A stretch of DNA of 26,339 bases from Corallochytrium limacisporum (GCA_002811645.1 PDIP01000179.1:1-26339), one strand, 5' to 3'; positions 11,082 to 19,982 are shown, counted from the first letter of the stretch. A program made the numbers and translations. The notes: generated by a model not told the origin, from the sequence alone.

Positions 11082-11139
11082 CGGCGGGCACCAAAGTCTT
11101 TTCTTGTGCGAAGTTTGCGCCCCCTCCCTTCCCAAGTCG

Positions 11140-11159
11140 CTCTCTCTCTCTCTCTCTCT
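11140..11159. repeat. (CT)10 microsatellite
   Basis: Twenty bases of perfect CT alternation shortly before the assembly gap. Confidence 0.9.
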
Positions 11160-11206
11160 AGCTCCGGGAATGGAGCGGGCAGGGGGCCGTCCGGAGGGGG
11201 CGGGAG

Positions 11207-11443
11207 NNNNNNNNNNNNNNNNNNNNNNNNNNNNNNNNNNNNNNNNNNNNNNNNNNNNNNNNNNNNNNNNNNNNNNNNNNNNNNNNNNNNNNNNNNNNNN
11301 NNNNNNNNNNNNNNNNNNNNNNNNNNNNNNNNNNNNNNNNNNNNNNNNNNNNNNNNNNNNNNNNNNNNNNNNNNNNNNNNNNNNNNNNNNNNNNNNNNNN
11401 NNNNNNNNNNNNNNNNNNNNNNNNNNNNNNNNNNNNNNNNNNN
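11207..11443. other. Assembly gap (237 N)
   Basis: Run of N flanked on both sides by G-rich sequence (GGCGGGAG before, GAGGAGGGGGAGGG after). The assembly probably failed in a G-run tract. The true length and content are unknown. Confidence 0.99.
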
Positions 11444-11737
11444 GAGGAGGGGGAGGGAGGTGGGACCCTATTGAGCTGAGGAGCGTGACCCCACAACACG
11501 GCCACAGGATGCATGTACGCCACAAAACAGAATCACATATCACTCGAGAAAAAATTGGTTGAGTTGTAGATTCTCTTTGTTGGACGACTAAACGGTCTCA
11601 TGATGCAGAGAATGGGGGTATTTGATGGGTAACATCGGATCGAGCGGACGGCCGCTCAACAGCACAAGAGTAACAACAAACGAACGGAAATTGGGGGATT
11701 GGTATAGCCTTGTCACAAGCGTACAATTCTTCCAACC

Positions 11738-14326
11738 ATGTCGAATGCGGGAATGGAAGCATTGATCCCTGTGGTCAATAAGCTTCTGGATGCGTTCAGT
11801 TCATTGGGTATCAATGCACCCATCGACCTACCGTCCATTGCTGTAGTCGGATCACAGTCTGCGGGTAAGTCATCAGTACTTGAGAACTTTGTCGGCAAGG
11901 ATTTCTTGCCCCGGGGTTCTGGTATCTGCACCCGCCGGCCATTGATTTTACAGCTGATTAACCATCGTGGTCAGGAATACGCAGAATTCTTGCACACCGG
12001 AAACCGTACCTTCACTGACTTCAATGAGGTGCGCAGGGAAATTGAGGCAGAGACGGATAGACAGACGGGTACAAACAAGGGAATCTCCCCGGTGCCTATC
12101 AACTTGAGGGTCTACAGTCCTCATGTGCTGAACTTGACCCTCATTGATTTGCCCGGTTTAACCAAGGTTCCTGTGGGCGACCAGCCCAAGGACATTGAAG
12201 CACAGATCCGAAACATGGTTCTGGAGTTCATTGCACGGGAGAACACACTCATTCTGGCCGTCAGCCCGGCAAACTCCGATTTAGCCAACTCTGATGCCCT
12301 GCGCATTGCGGCTGAAGTTGATCCGGAGGGTCTGCGCACTATTGGTGTGATCACCAAGCTGGATTTGATGGACCACGGAACAGATGCGCGGGATATTCTG
12401 GAGAACAGACTGTTCCCTCTGCGCCGTGGCTATGTTGGTGTGGTGAATCGTAGTCAGAAGGATATCGAAGGTCGTAAGGATATCCGTGCCGCTATGCAGG
12501 CTGAACAGCAGTTCTTCATCCGTCATCCGGCCTACCGCCACATGGCAGACCGTATGGGCACACCATATCTGCAGCGGGTTCTGAATCAGCAACTGACTAA
12601 CCACATTAAGGAGACTCTGCCGGAACTGAAGAGTCAGCTGATCAAGCAGGAGCAGGATCTGGAAAAGGAGGTCGAAGAGTACAAGGCCTATGATCCCCAT
12701 GACCCTACGCGGCAGACCAAGGCAATGATCCAGATGATCAACAACTTTTCTGGTGACTTCGAGGCAAGCATTGAGGGTGGCGGTGATGTCAGTCTGGATG
12801 AGTTGAGTGGTGGTGCGCGCATCAACCGTGTCTTCCACGAACGTTTTCCCTACGAAATCGTCAAGACCCAGTACGATGAACGTGCCCTGCGTAAGGAGAT
12901 CGCGTACGCCATTCGCAATATTCATGGTATTCGCTCGGGTTTGTTCACCCCAGACAAGGCCTTTGAAGCTATTGTACGCAAGCTGATTCAGGACGTCAGG
13001 GAACCCAGTCTAAAGTGTATCGATATGGCTATGAATGAGCTGCTGAATGTCGTACAGGGGTGCACCAAAAAGATGGAGCGGTTCCCCAATCTGCGTGACG
13101 AGGTAGAGTCCCTGATTCTGCAGTACGTTCGGGAATGCAACCAGAAGACTATCGATGTGACTGAGCAATTTATTGCAATCGAGTTGGCATACGTGAACAC
13201 CAACCATCCCGATTTCATTGGCTTCACCGGAGCTGCCGAAAAGGCTGCCTCAAAGTCTGGTGGTCGGGCCGCGAACCGCACTGCCACTGGCCCTGGCAAT
13301 CAGGTCATTCGCAAGGGATGGATGGGAACCCCCTCTGGTGCTCTGGGTAGCAACAAAGAGTTTTGGTTTGTGCTACAAAGTGACAGCCTGCAATGGTACA
13401 AAGACGACACAGAGAAGGAGCAAAAGTACAATTTGACCCTGGATAAGCTGAAACTGCGGGATGTGGAAAAGAAGTTGCTCGGAAAGAAGCACGCCTTCGA
13501 ACTGTACAATCCTGATCTGAAGTACCTCTTCAAGGAAAACCGTTCTCTTGTGCTGAGTGCCGCCAGCGGGGACGATGTGGAAAGTTGGAAGGCCGCATTC
13601 CTGCGCGCTGGTGTGTACCCGTCCAGGGGATCTGGTCCTGATGATGACAAGGTCAGCGAGACCCCAGAGGAAATTGATGCTTCCCAGGATCCTGTGCTTG
13701 AACGTCAGGTTGAGACCATTCGTAACTTGGTGGACTCTTACATGGCCATCGTGACCCGGACCATCCAGGACGTTGTTCCCAAGGCCATTATGGCCCTCAT
13801 GATTAACAAGGTCAAGGAGCACATCGGAGCGGATCTCATTGCGGGTCTTTACCGCGCAGGTGATGCGGAACGACTCATGGAGGAGAGCGCTGATGAGGCC
13901 CGCCGTCGGGAGGAAATGCTCACCATGTACAACATGAGTAAGGAGGCTTTGCGCATCATTAACGATGTCAATCTTAACACCAAATATGAGGCTCCACCTC
14001 CTCCGGTCGAGAACGAGTTTCTCCACAATGCCCGTCAGGCCCCATCACGACCATCGCCAGGTCACGGTCACGGAAACCAGCCTTCATGGGGATCAGGTGG
14101 CAGTGCGGGCTCAGGAGGTGCCGGTGCGGTGCCACAGCGGCCCGGTGTCCCTAGCCGCCCGGGTGTTCCCAGCCGTCCGGGTATGCCCGCGGCCGCCGCA
14201 GCTGCTCCCGTACCACAACGCCCTGGTGTGCCCGTCCTGCCCCAGCAGAACGGTGGTGGCCCGGCACCGCCTTTGAATCGCCCAGCTCCACCATCCAGAC
14301 CAACGGTGCCACCGAGGAAGCGTTAA
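11738..14326 (+). CDS. DNM: Classical dynamin (GTPase-stalk-PH-GED-PRD)
   Basis: 862 residues, one ORF. This is a large GTPase that assembles around the necks of endocytic buds and severs them. The GTPase domain has G1 GSQSAGKSS (~38-46), the G2 threonine in ICTRRP (~63-68), G3 DLPG (~137-140), G4 TKLD (~206-209) and G5 NRSQ (~237-240). The stalk follows to ~510. A PH domain spans ~522-627 (VIRKGWMG to [11 protein letters not shown]). The GED is at ~650-745, containing [19 protein letters not shown]. The proline-rich tail from ~755 carries class II SH3-binding PxxPxR motifs: PGVPSR twice, PAPPSR and PTVPPR. This architecture is that of animal dynamin 1-3 and not of Vps1, Dnm1 or DRP1, which lack PH and PRD. 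Oddity: the first PH variable loop is about two residues shorter than in dynamin-1 and lacks its Ile-Met-Lys. The start is ATG in context ACCATGT. Confidence 0.96.
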   Translation: MSNAGMEALIPVVNKLLDAFSSLGINAPIDLPSIAVVGSQSAGKSSVLENFVGKDFLPRGSGICTRRPLILQLINHRGQEYAEFLHTGNRTFTDFNEVRREIEAETDRQTGTNKGISPVPINLRVYSPHVLNLTLIDLPGLTKVPVGDQPKDIEAQIRNMVLEFIARENTLILAVSPANSDLANSDALRIAAEVDPEGLRTIGVITKLDLMDHGTDARDILENRLFPLRRGYVGVVNRSQKDIEGRKDIRAAMQAEQQFFIRHPAYRHMADRMGTPYLQRVLNQQLTNHIKETLPELKSQLIKQEQDLEKEVEEYKAYDPHDPTRQTKAMIQMINNFSGDFEASIEGGGDVSLDELSGGARINRVFHERFPYEIVKTQYDERALRKEIAYAIRNIHGIRSGLFTPDKAFEAIVRKLIQDVREPSLKCIDMAMNELLNVVQGCTKKMERFPNLRDEVESLILQYVRECNQKTIDVTEQFIAIELAYVNTNHPDFIGFTGAAEKAASKSGGRAANRTATGPGNQVIRKGWMGTPSGALGSNKEFWFVLQSDSLQWYKDDTEKEQKYNLTLDKLKLRDVEKKLLGKKHAFELYNPDLKYLFKENRSLVLSAASGDDVESWKAAFLRAGVYPSRGSGPDDDKVSETPEEIDASQDPVLERQVETIRNLVDSYMAIVTRTIQDVVPKAIMALMINKVKEHIGADLIAGLYRAGDAERLMEESADEARRREEMLTMYNMSKEALRIINDVNLNTKYEAPPPPVENEFLHNARQAPSRPSPGHGHGNQPSWGSGGSAGSGGAGAVPQRPGVPSRPGVPSRPGMPAAAAAAPVPQRPGVPVLPQQNGGGPAPPLNRPAPPSRPTVPPRKR

Positions 14327-14994
14327 GTACCGCTCTTTGACATTATCCTAAACGCAAATGAACAACACAGCAAATACACAAGCACACTATTCGAGCAACA
14401 AATACGCACACAAAGATGAAAACCTTTCTCTCTTATGAACGTGTTGCAGCCCACTGCAAGGAATTGTAAACCTGACAGTGACTAAACCTCCCCCAGCTTG
14501 CGACGTTGGCCCCGTCAGCAGCACCAATTTGGCCGGTCCGATGGCACCAGGCTGATGAAGTATACTTCCCCGCGCCCTGCCCTCCCACTGGGGCTCGCCC
14601 TCTTCCGGGAGAGGGGGACCCATTTTTCTTCTCCATCTCCGTACCCTTATCCCCTAGCTCGCCCTCCCACGGAAGGAGGGTTGATCTAACTGAGCAGCGC
14701 ACCACTTGGAGGCGGCTGGGAAACCGGGAAGCCGGGGGATGTCTACCGGGCTCGTCGCAGATTTCGCAGTATTTTGTTTGCTCCGTTGTAGTGTAGTCGT
14801 ATCTGTTGATGGTTGATCTTAATTATGGTACTTGAAATTGACTACATTGGAAGCTACGTGCTTTGTATAATGAACACCAGTACAATGATGGTGGTCTCGG
14901 GCATGTGAACCCGTTGACGTGGACAGCATTAAAGAAGCACTTCAGCAGTGAACAGAATTGACAGCGATAGGACCTCAACAGAATCTTAGTGACA
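14327..14994. other. Intergenic region between dynamin and CHP1-like gene
   Basis: Ordinary mixed composition. It should contain the dynamin 3' UTR and the promoter of the next gene. No AATAAA was found for dynamin; a related A-rich patch lies at ~14346-14405. Short open frames on both strands match nothing. Confidence 0.6.
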
Positions 14995-15531
14995 ATGGGT
15001 CAAAGTCAGTCGTTAAACATTTCACAAGAAGACATTGACCGCCTGGTCGAGTCTTCATCTTTCACACCCACACAGATTAAGAAGCTCTACCGGCGTTTCA
15101 AGCGGTTAGACACCAACAACGACCGGACCATTAGCACAGAAGAATTTCTGGCCATTCCAGAACTGGCCATGAACCCTTTGATTCCACGAATCATCCAAAT
15201 GTTTGACTTAGATGGTACAGATCATGTTAATTTCTTCCAGTTTGTTAATACCCTGGCGGTTTTCAAGCCGACCACTGATAGGGAAAAGAAGCTGCAATAC
15301 TGCTTCCAGATCTACGACGTTGACGGAGATGGCAAGGTCGGTGCGCAAGATTTATTCACAATCCTGAAGCTCATGGTAGGCTCCAACATTAGCACAGACC
15401 AACTACAACAAATTGTCGACAAAACCATTGCGGAAGCCGATCTCGATCACGACGGGTTCATTTCCTTTGACGAGTTCTCGGAGGTCTTTGACCAGATCGA
15501 TCTGGAACGAAAGATGAGCATCAGTTTCTGA
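14995..15531 (+). CDS. CHP1: CHP1 / calcineurin-B-like EF-hand protein
   Basis: 178 residues from ATG 14995; a GTG two codons upstream is in frame but not a credible start. Residues 1-6, MGQSQS, fit an N-myristoylation site (Gly2, Ser6). There are four EF-hand loops: EF1 D39-E50 looks canonical, EF2 D71-Q82 is degenerate (Gln at position 12), EF3 D108-D119 has Asp at position 12, and EF4 D149-E160 is canonical. Signature stretches IPELAMNPL (~54-62), VNFFQFVNTLAVFKP (~78-92), LMVGSNIS (~126-133) and the end LERKMSISF resemble calcineurin B homologous protein 1 more than calcineurin B. However, QLQQIVDKTI (~136-145) is calcineurin-B-like, and the CHP-specific insertion between EF2 and EF3 is absent. 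CHP1 acts in Na+/H+ exchanger maturation and membrane traffic and can inhibit calcineurin. A true calcineurin B remains the alternative. Confidence 0.85.
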   Translation: MGQSQSLNISQEDIDRLVESSSFTPTQIKKLYRRFKRLDTNNDRTISTEEFLAIPELAMNPLIPRIIQMFDLDGTDHVNFFQFVNTLAVFKPTTDREKKLQYCFQIYDVDGDGKVGAQDLFTILKLMVGSNISTDQLQQIVDKTIAEADLDHDGFISFDEFSEVFDQIDLERKMSISF

Positions 15532-15615
15532 AGATATCAAGGATAGTGCTCCAGCCATCACTCTTAACACTAGTAGACATTTTAAACTGTCACATCATTA
15601 CCCTGCAAGCTATGC

Positions 15616-15621
15616 AATAAA
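15616..15621 (+). terminator. Polyadenylation signal of CHP1-like gene
   Basis: AATAAA 85 bases after the stop codon of the CHP1-like gene, correctly placed for 3'-end cleavage before the FERRY3 promoter. Confidence 0.7.
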
Positions 15622-15876
15622 AGCGAGTACACGCTGTGCCAACTTGATTTTCAAATGTTTGCCCGCGCAGGAAAGGAGGGGAGAGGGGAGCGGGTCTCGA
15701 AGCCTTCCGTTGGGGCAGATTCTTGGAGAAAGGTAGAAATAAGGGGAAGCAAAACACAGCCGAAGTGTGAGTACTGACACTCATCCATGACATGCCATGG
15801 ATCTAAGCTAGGAGCAAGTCATGGAGAATGTATAGAAAAGATAGGAATGTGCTTTTGAGTATTATCTGAGCAGCAA

Positions 15877-15898
15877 TGACGTAAAGCCAGTCACGTAA
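15877..15898 (+). promoter_or_regulatory. Paired ACGTAA octamers upstream of FERRY3
   Basis: TGACGTAA at 15877-15884 and TCACGTAA at 15891-15898 are two near-identical octamers with starts 14 bases apart, ending 4 bases before the ATG. TGACGTAA is the core recognised by ATF/CREB-type bZIP factors. Their closeness to the start means they would lie in or next to the 5' leader, so function is uncertain. Confidence 0.35.
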
Positions 15899-15902
15899 AA
15901 AC

Positions 15903-18194
15903 ATGGTGAAGGCTAAAGCCGCCATACAGATTGAAAACGAAGCTGGAGTGGCACAAGCACGCAGCTGCTTTGCCGACCAGACTTCAAGTAACAGGCACCG
16001 TGCCGTCTACAAATTAACATTTCATGCGGATCATGAAAGTGCTCATCCAGAAAGCAAGGACTACTGTACCGAAATTGATGCCAGTCTGCACGAAGATCCA
16101 ACCAATCTGCAAGGGGCGCTACTCACGAAACTGAGCAAGGATCATGAGACAGACGTCAGTGATCGAAATGTTTTGTACAGTGCACTTCAGATTGCATCGT
16201 TACGGAGCCTTATCACGCGCGCACAAGGTCTCGCACGGCACCAGATGGAACTGGCCACAGTGGAAAACACAACTAAGGTCATTTTCCCGGGAGCTAATGA
16301 CATTCCACAGTGGAATGTGAACAAAGAAATGATAGAGAAGTTGACAGAAGCCTTGGACGATTGGAGAGCACAAGAATGTCTGGCGCATCACAACAAGGAG
16401 GATCCACTCGAATTGGTCCGTGCTAGACAGATGGCAAAGCTCATCCGCGATGGCCGCTTACAGAAACTGCTGGAAGCGGAAATGTTCATGGTCCGTGCGC
16501 TGGCAGAGAAGCGGACCGCTCAGTCTGAAGCACTGCAGAATCTGCGGGACGAGCAGAGGAAAGAGTTGGTAGGATGGAAGAAAGGCACCGAAGTCCTTGC
16601 GGCACGGCAACGAGAGGACATGGAGATCCTACAAGCTGTGTGGAAGAGTGAGATTCTGGACTTAAAGACCACGCAAGTCCGCGACTATTGGTCTCTAGTC
16701 AACACTCTGGTACAAAGCATGGAATCAACCGATGAGCAGGATACGGCGAAACCCGACTCAGAAGCCCCAAAAGCAGTAGCTGCCGAGATAGAAAGGGCCA
16801 CGATTGCGCCCGAGGTCCCAAGCGCGAGTACAGTCCCTGATACCGTGATCTCAGCCACAGTCTCTAGCGAGAGTCAACAGCCCGCGAACGTGGCCCAGAG
16901 CACCGCTGCGCAGCTGCGGAGTCGGTTCAAGCGGTTTCTGGACCGCAACAAGACTGATGATCAACAGGACAGTGGTAACATTGATGTGCCTACAGATGAT
17001 GATGCGAAACCCGTCGATCCCATCACAAAGCGACTGATCCAAGCGAGGGAATCTGTGGGGAAACAGCGTTTTGTTAAGATCACTCTTGCCGGTACTGATC
17101 GCGTCTCTCGCGGGCCCAAGTTCGAGGAATCTTTTACGGTCCATTTTGGACAGCAGCTCAAGGTGGCACAGAACCTCCGTCTGCTTGCTGTGTCACCGCT
17201 GTATTTTACCACACCCATGCACATGGATGTCTTAAACCCGCAATCACCGCCGGAGCGATTACAGTCTCTTCTCGCGCTCTACAGTGGTGGACAAGTAGCT
17301 CTTAGTGGCCTGGTGCTGATAGTGAACACGGACTTGCAGTTCCATTCGCCGTACTATGCCGAGTTTCTCCGAGCGTCCGATGCGAACCCAGAGCTACACT
17401 TCCCAACTGCCACCCGACAGATTGAGGACCTACGCAGATACCTGACCCAGGAAGATGGCACTGTGCGAGAATTACAAGCCGGCGATGTGTACATTACGAA
17501 ACATTCAAACCTCGCACACACACAGATTGTCTTCCACTTGGTCCTATCCGAAGAAGACCTTGTGTCCCAGACCTTGAGCCCGAAGAGTCCGTCCCTCACA
17601 GGTCTGGCACACATTATGCGTCTTGCAGCGCAGTATGAGGTCCAAAACTTGGCCCTTCCATTACTCTTGAGCTACGAATACGGCGGTGTGAGTCAGCAGT
17701 CCCTGCGATCAAAGCGGCGTTTGCAACACGCCTTAGACAAGCAGCAGTCGGAGAAGCAGCTTATTGATCAGGCAAGGGAGACTGCGAGCAGCAATATCAC
17801 ACCTTCCGATACACACCCATCCACAGATGCCAACACTCCTGAGCCAACCATGGATGCGGCCATGCCACGGGATGGTCGAACGTCCCCGGATATGCGCAGC
17901 CCCAGTCCCGACACGGGCAAAGGAAAACCGCAGGAGAGCGGCAAACCACCGAATACGGCTGTTCCACAGGGCGCAGTGAATCCGGACCAGTGGGCTGCAA
18001 GACGGGTGGATACCATCCTGAAGGCGCTGAAGGGTTTCATCATGGAACGTCAGACCAGCAGTGCTGGCAAGGAAAACATCAGCACCATCCAGCTCCTGCT
18101 GCCGCCAGAAATCAAAGGCAAAAAATTTGCACAGATTGCCGACACCGTCAGCAGTACATTCCGGATGGCCACGCCACTGAATTTGTCACGATAG
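15903..18194 (+). CDS. FERRY3: FERRY complex subunit 3 homologue (C12orf4, DUF2362 family)
   Basis: 763 residues, one ORF. In animals FERRY3 is part of the five-subunit FERRY complex, a Rab5 effector that links mRNAs and ribosomes to early endosomes. Recognition rests on the second half. FEESFTVHFGQQLKVAQNLR (~407-426) corresponds to the family block FEESFTIHLGxQLKxxxNLR. LSGLVLIVN (~465-473) is followed by LHFPTATRQIE, and then GDVYITKHSNLAHTQIVFHL (~528-547). The C-terminus LKALKGFIME...IQLLLPPEI...TFRMATPLNL matches the family end. Residues ~174-250 are a predicted coiled coil rich in Arg, Glu, Gln and Leu. The protein is ~200 residues longer than the human one because of two disordered insertions, at ~275-380 and at ~610-697 (Pro/Ser/Thr/Asp-rich). 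The start ATG (AACATGG) is the first in frame. It converges on DNAAF19 with a 70-base spacer. Confidence 0.85.
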   Translation: MVKAKAAIQIENEAGVAQARSCFADQTSSNRHRAVYKLTFHADHESAHPESKDYCTEIDASLHEDPTNLQGALLTKLSKDHETDVSDRNVLYSALQIASLRSLITRAQGLARHQMELATVENTTKVIFPGANDIPQWNVNKEMIEKLTEALDDWRAQECLAHHNKEDPLELVRARQMAKLIRDGRLQKLLEAEMFMVRALAEKRTAQSEALQNLRDEQRKELVGWKKGTEVLAARQREDMEILQAVWKSEILDLKTTQVRDYWSLVNTLVQSMESTDEQDTAKPDSEAPKAVAAEIERATIAPEVPSASTVPDTVISATVSSESQQPANVAQSTAAQLRSRFKRFLDRNKTDDQQDSGNIDVPTDDDAKPVDPITKRLIQARESVGKQRFVKITLAGTDRVSRGPKFEESFTVHFGQQLKVAQNLRLLAVSPLYFTTPMHMDVLNPQSPPERLQSLLALYSGGQVALSGLVLIVNTDLQFHSPYYAEFLRASDANPELHFPTATRQIEDLRRYLTQEDGTVRELQAGDVYITKHSNLAHTQIVFHLVLSEEDLVSQTLSPKSPSLTGLAHIMRLAAQYEVQNLALPLLLSYEYGGVSQQSLRSKRRLQHALDKQQSEKQLIDQARETASSNITPSDTHPSTDANTPEPTMDAAMPRDGRTSPDMRSPSPDTGKGKPQESGKPPNTAVPQGAVNPDQWAARRVDTILKALKGFIMERQTSSAGKENISTIQLLLPPEIKGKKFAQIADTVSSTFRMATPLNLSR

Positions 18195-18264
18195 AAACCA
18201 AAAATTGTCAAAAATTGTCAAAATGTTTTATATCTTTCTTTAGTGTCGCTCTACCTTTTAGTTT
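18195..18264. other. 70-base convergent spacer with tandem 10-mer
   Basis: AT-rich spacer between the stops of FERRY3 and DNAAF19. It contains AAAATTGTCA twice in tandem (18201-18220), then a TTTTATAT stretch. Both 3' UTRs must overlap or be very short. No AATAAA is visible on either strand within it. Confidence 0.7.
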
Positions 18265-19086
18265 TCACATTCCATAGGCACCTATCAATTGATCCAGCTG
18301 TGCGCTCTGGGATAGCTTTCCCAGCAGCTCCGCGAGCGTAGCCTTCTCCTTCTTGCTAAGAAACTTGACATTGAGAGAGAACCGTTTTGATTTACTCAAG
18401 GCCAGCAACGCCCCTGCGGCCCACTCGACTTCTTCCAACACGTCAGTGTTCAGGTTGCCATTGAGCACTCCGGCAATCTGTCCTAATAAACCAAACCCAA
18501 TCTCTGCGCTGAAGCAGGCGGCCATATCCGCGGGCTGCAGGGTCAGCAGATATCGGAATCGCGCCTCGTCGTCCGCGCACTGCCGCTTGAATACTTTTTC
18601 GAATTCGAGCGCGGTCTTTGGAGGATTCTTTTCCATATCCAAGACTGACGGAGCTGACGGGAGGTCTTCTTTTGTGGTTTGGTGCTGCTGTATTTGTTGA
18701 CTTGTCTTCGACTCGCTGACCGCTTGATCGAGGTCCATGCGATTGCCTCCCTGTCCCCGGGTCTTGATGATGAAGGAAGTGTCGACGTTGCTGTTGGCAA
18801 AAGTGTTCTGAGTGTTTCCAAACAAATCATATCCGGGATCCCATGGTGCTTTGTTACGTATCATTTCCAGTTCTCCGCGCTTAAGTGGACGGATGTGGGC
18901 AGCCTTCACTCTCGCCTCGAACTCTTCGTACGGGATTCTGTCTTCCATAGCGCGGATTTTGGTCGCGTTTAGTTGCTCTCTCTTCAGATCATCCTTCAAA
19001 TTTCGCATGACCTCCTCTCGGAGCTTGGTCAGATCAATATTGCCTTCCTTGGTGAATAGAGAATCTGCGTCGTCCATTCGTGCCAT
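18265..19086 (-). CDS. DNAAF19: Dynein axonemal assembly factor DNAAF19 (CCDC103)
   Basis: 273 residues (human ~242). CCDC103/DNAAF19 is needed to assemble and attach outer and inner dynein arms on axonemal microtubules. The N-terminal dynein-attachment region is at ~16-75: IDLTKLREEVMRNL, then NATKIRAMEDRIPYEEFEAR (~40-59) and HIRPLKRGE, which parallels the human NAAKLRAVEQR...YEEF...HLKPLERK. A low-complexity linker (~85-150) follows. An RPAP3_C-type domain (~155-250) begins TALEFEKVFKR, with FRYLLTLQPADMAACFSAEI and GFGLLGQI at ~198-205, again close to the human GFGLLGEL. The start is ATG 19086 in context ACCATGG; MDD three codons later is a possible alternative. Presence of this gene implies a motile cilium, or a retained part of its assembly machinery. 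Confidence 0.9.
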   Translation of the reverse strand: MARMDDADSLFTKEGNIDLTKLREEVMRNLKDDLKREQLNATKIRAMEDRIPYEEFEARVKAAHIRPLKRGELEMIRNKAPWDPGYDLFGNTQNTFANSNVDTSFIIKTRGQGGNRMDLDQAVSESKTSQQIQQHQTTKEDLPSAPSVLDMEKNPPKTALEFEKVFKRQCADDEARFRYLLTLQPADMAACFSAEIGFGLLGQIAGVLNGNLNTDVLEEVEWAAGALLALSKSKRFSLNVKFLSKKEKATLAELLGKLSQSAQLDQLIGAYGM

Positions 19087-19420
19087 GGTTGCCGGCAGCA
19101 GCCTTCCAATTCCGCAAAACTGCTGCTGATGTTAGTATCTATTCACTCATTTGTCACTATCGTTCCTTCTCGGTCTTTGACCAACTCCAGTCACATTCCT
19201 GGAGCAAACTTCCCTTTAAGTAGCTCAAGACATCAAAGACGCACCGACCCCAGAGTCTTGGGCAGGTGGTGCACTGAAAACCAACGGACTCTGCTGACCG
19301 CTGGCTGTCCAGGCCTGCAATCGTCGCCTTGGTCGGGTGGGTGCGAAAGTTTCAATCGACGTCTGTAATCAGTACCAAATATGCCTATTTTCGATAACAA
19401 ATAGGGCGGACCATACCTTA

Positions 19421-19480
19421 TTGATTTGATTAAGAAATTTCCACCTGTATCCAATGAAGAAATTTTCTGATTTGAATCAA
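19421..19480. repeat. Imperfect inverted repeat
   Basis: Arm 19421-19440 (TTGATTTGATTAAGAAATTT) and the reverse complement of 19460-19480 share TTGATT at the outer ends and AGAAA plus TTT at the inner ends with a few mismatches. It surrounds a ~19-base spacer and lies between the DNAAF19 and RPS20 starts. Confidence 0.4.
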
Positions 19481-19605
19481 TACACCAGACCTATCACCCG
19501 AGATAAAAAACACACACAAATCTTGCGTCCCCCCCACCCGCCTCTCAAGAAGTTTGAGACTTTTTCGTTGCAGTTTTGTTCGAAGCGTTAATTTCTTTAA
19601 TTTCT

Positions 19606-19982
19606 CACTAAGTCCCTTCCTTCGGGTTTAGTGTCTTAAGTATTAAATTCCCGGGCTACCAGGGAGGGGTTCAGCCCTAGTACTTAATATACCAAGATGT
19701 CTTTTCCCTATTGTTCACTACCGGCGCTACCCCGCTTTACACCGGATTGATCCCAACGGTGGTACTCTCATGTACCTATGGGCCGGACCGTCGCATTACC
19801 TGAGGAACTGCTGCGCTACAGAAGCCACTAAGTATGCTAGCAGAGCGTGACAATGGCTACTAACCAAGTACTGGAACTAGTAGACTCAGTCGTCTATTGC
19901 CCAAGGTTCACAATACAATATAAATTTTGTTCGTCATAGTATCAGAAGTAATACTAATCGCCTTTACAACACTTGGTATTGG
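19606..19982 (+). promoter_or_regulatory. Structured leader upstream of RPS20 with TACTAAC
   Basis: Several potential stems occur in order. CACTAA/TTAGTG (19606-11/19628-33) has CCC/GGG inside. TTAAGTA/TACTTAA (19636-42/19681-87) has GGGCT/AGCCC inside. A nested hairpin at 19742-19786 pairs CCGG with CCGG, CCCA with TGGG and GGTAC with GTACC. TAGAC/GTCTA sits near 19881-19896. ACCAAGT/ACTTGGT pairs 19863-69 with 19971-77. An exact TACTAAC branch-point sequence is at 19858-19864, with AG at 19879-19880. Possible 5' splice sites are GTATGC at 19832 and GTATTA at 19640. This could be a 5'-UTR intron of RPS20, an unrecognised structured RNA, or both. Individual stems this short can arise by chance. 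Confidence 0.4.

Larger units (their letters stand above)
7058..11737. other. 4.7 kb gene-poor, low-complexity intergenic region
   Basis: No protein family, RNA gene or transposon could be recognised on either strand. The region contains (AC)n, (GT)n, (GA)n and (CT)n microsatellites, A-rich and pyrimidine-rich blocks, many G or C runs of eight or more, several C(n)G(n) palindromes and a sequencing gap. Open frames through it encode Pro/Arg/Ser/Gly-biased peptides that change with each homopolymer, which is typical of non-coding DNA. The first ~300 bases should hold the CCT4 promoter. The last ~290 bases (11444-11737) have ordinary composition and should hold the dynamin promoter and leader. 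Confidence 0.7.
15532..15902. other. Intergenic region between CHP1-like gene and FERRY3
   Basis: It contains the AATAAA of the upstream gene (15616-15621), a G-rich patch at ~15672-15695, and two bZIP-like octamers close to the FERRY3 start (15877-15884 and 15891-15898). No additional gene is visible. Confidence 0.6.

Noticed and set aside
10414-11094. 226-residue minus-strand open frame
   Set aside because: Composition is Ser/Pro/Phe/Arg-biased from C/T and A runs, it passes through simple repeats, and it matches no family.
14995-15531. First assignment as plain calcineurin B
   Set aside because: Side-by-side comparison of IPELAMNPL, VNFFQFVNTLAVFKP and the LERKMSISF end fits CHP1 better. 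Calcineurin B is kept only as an alternative.
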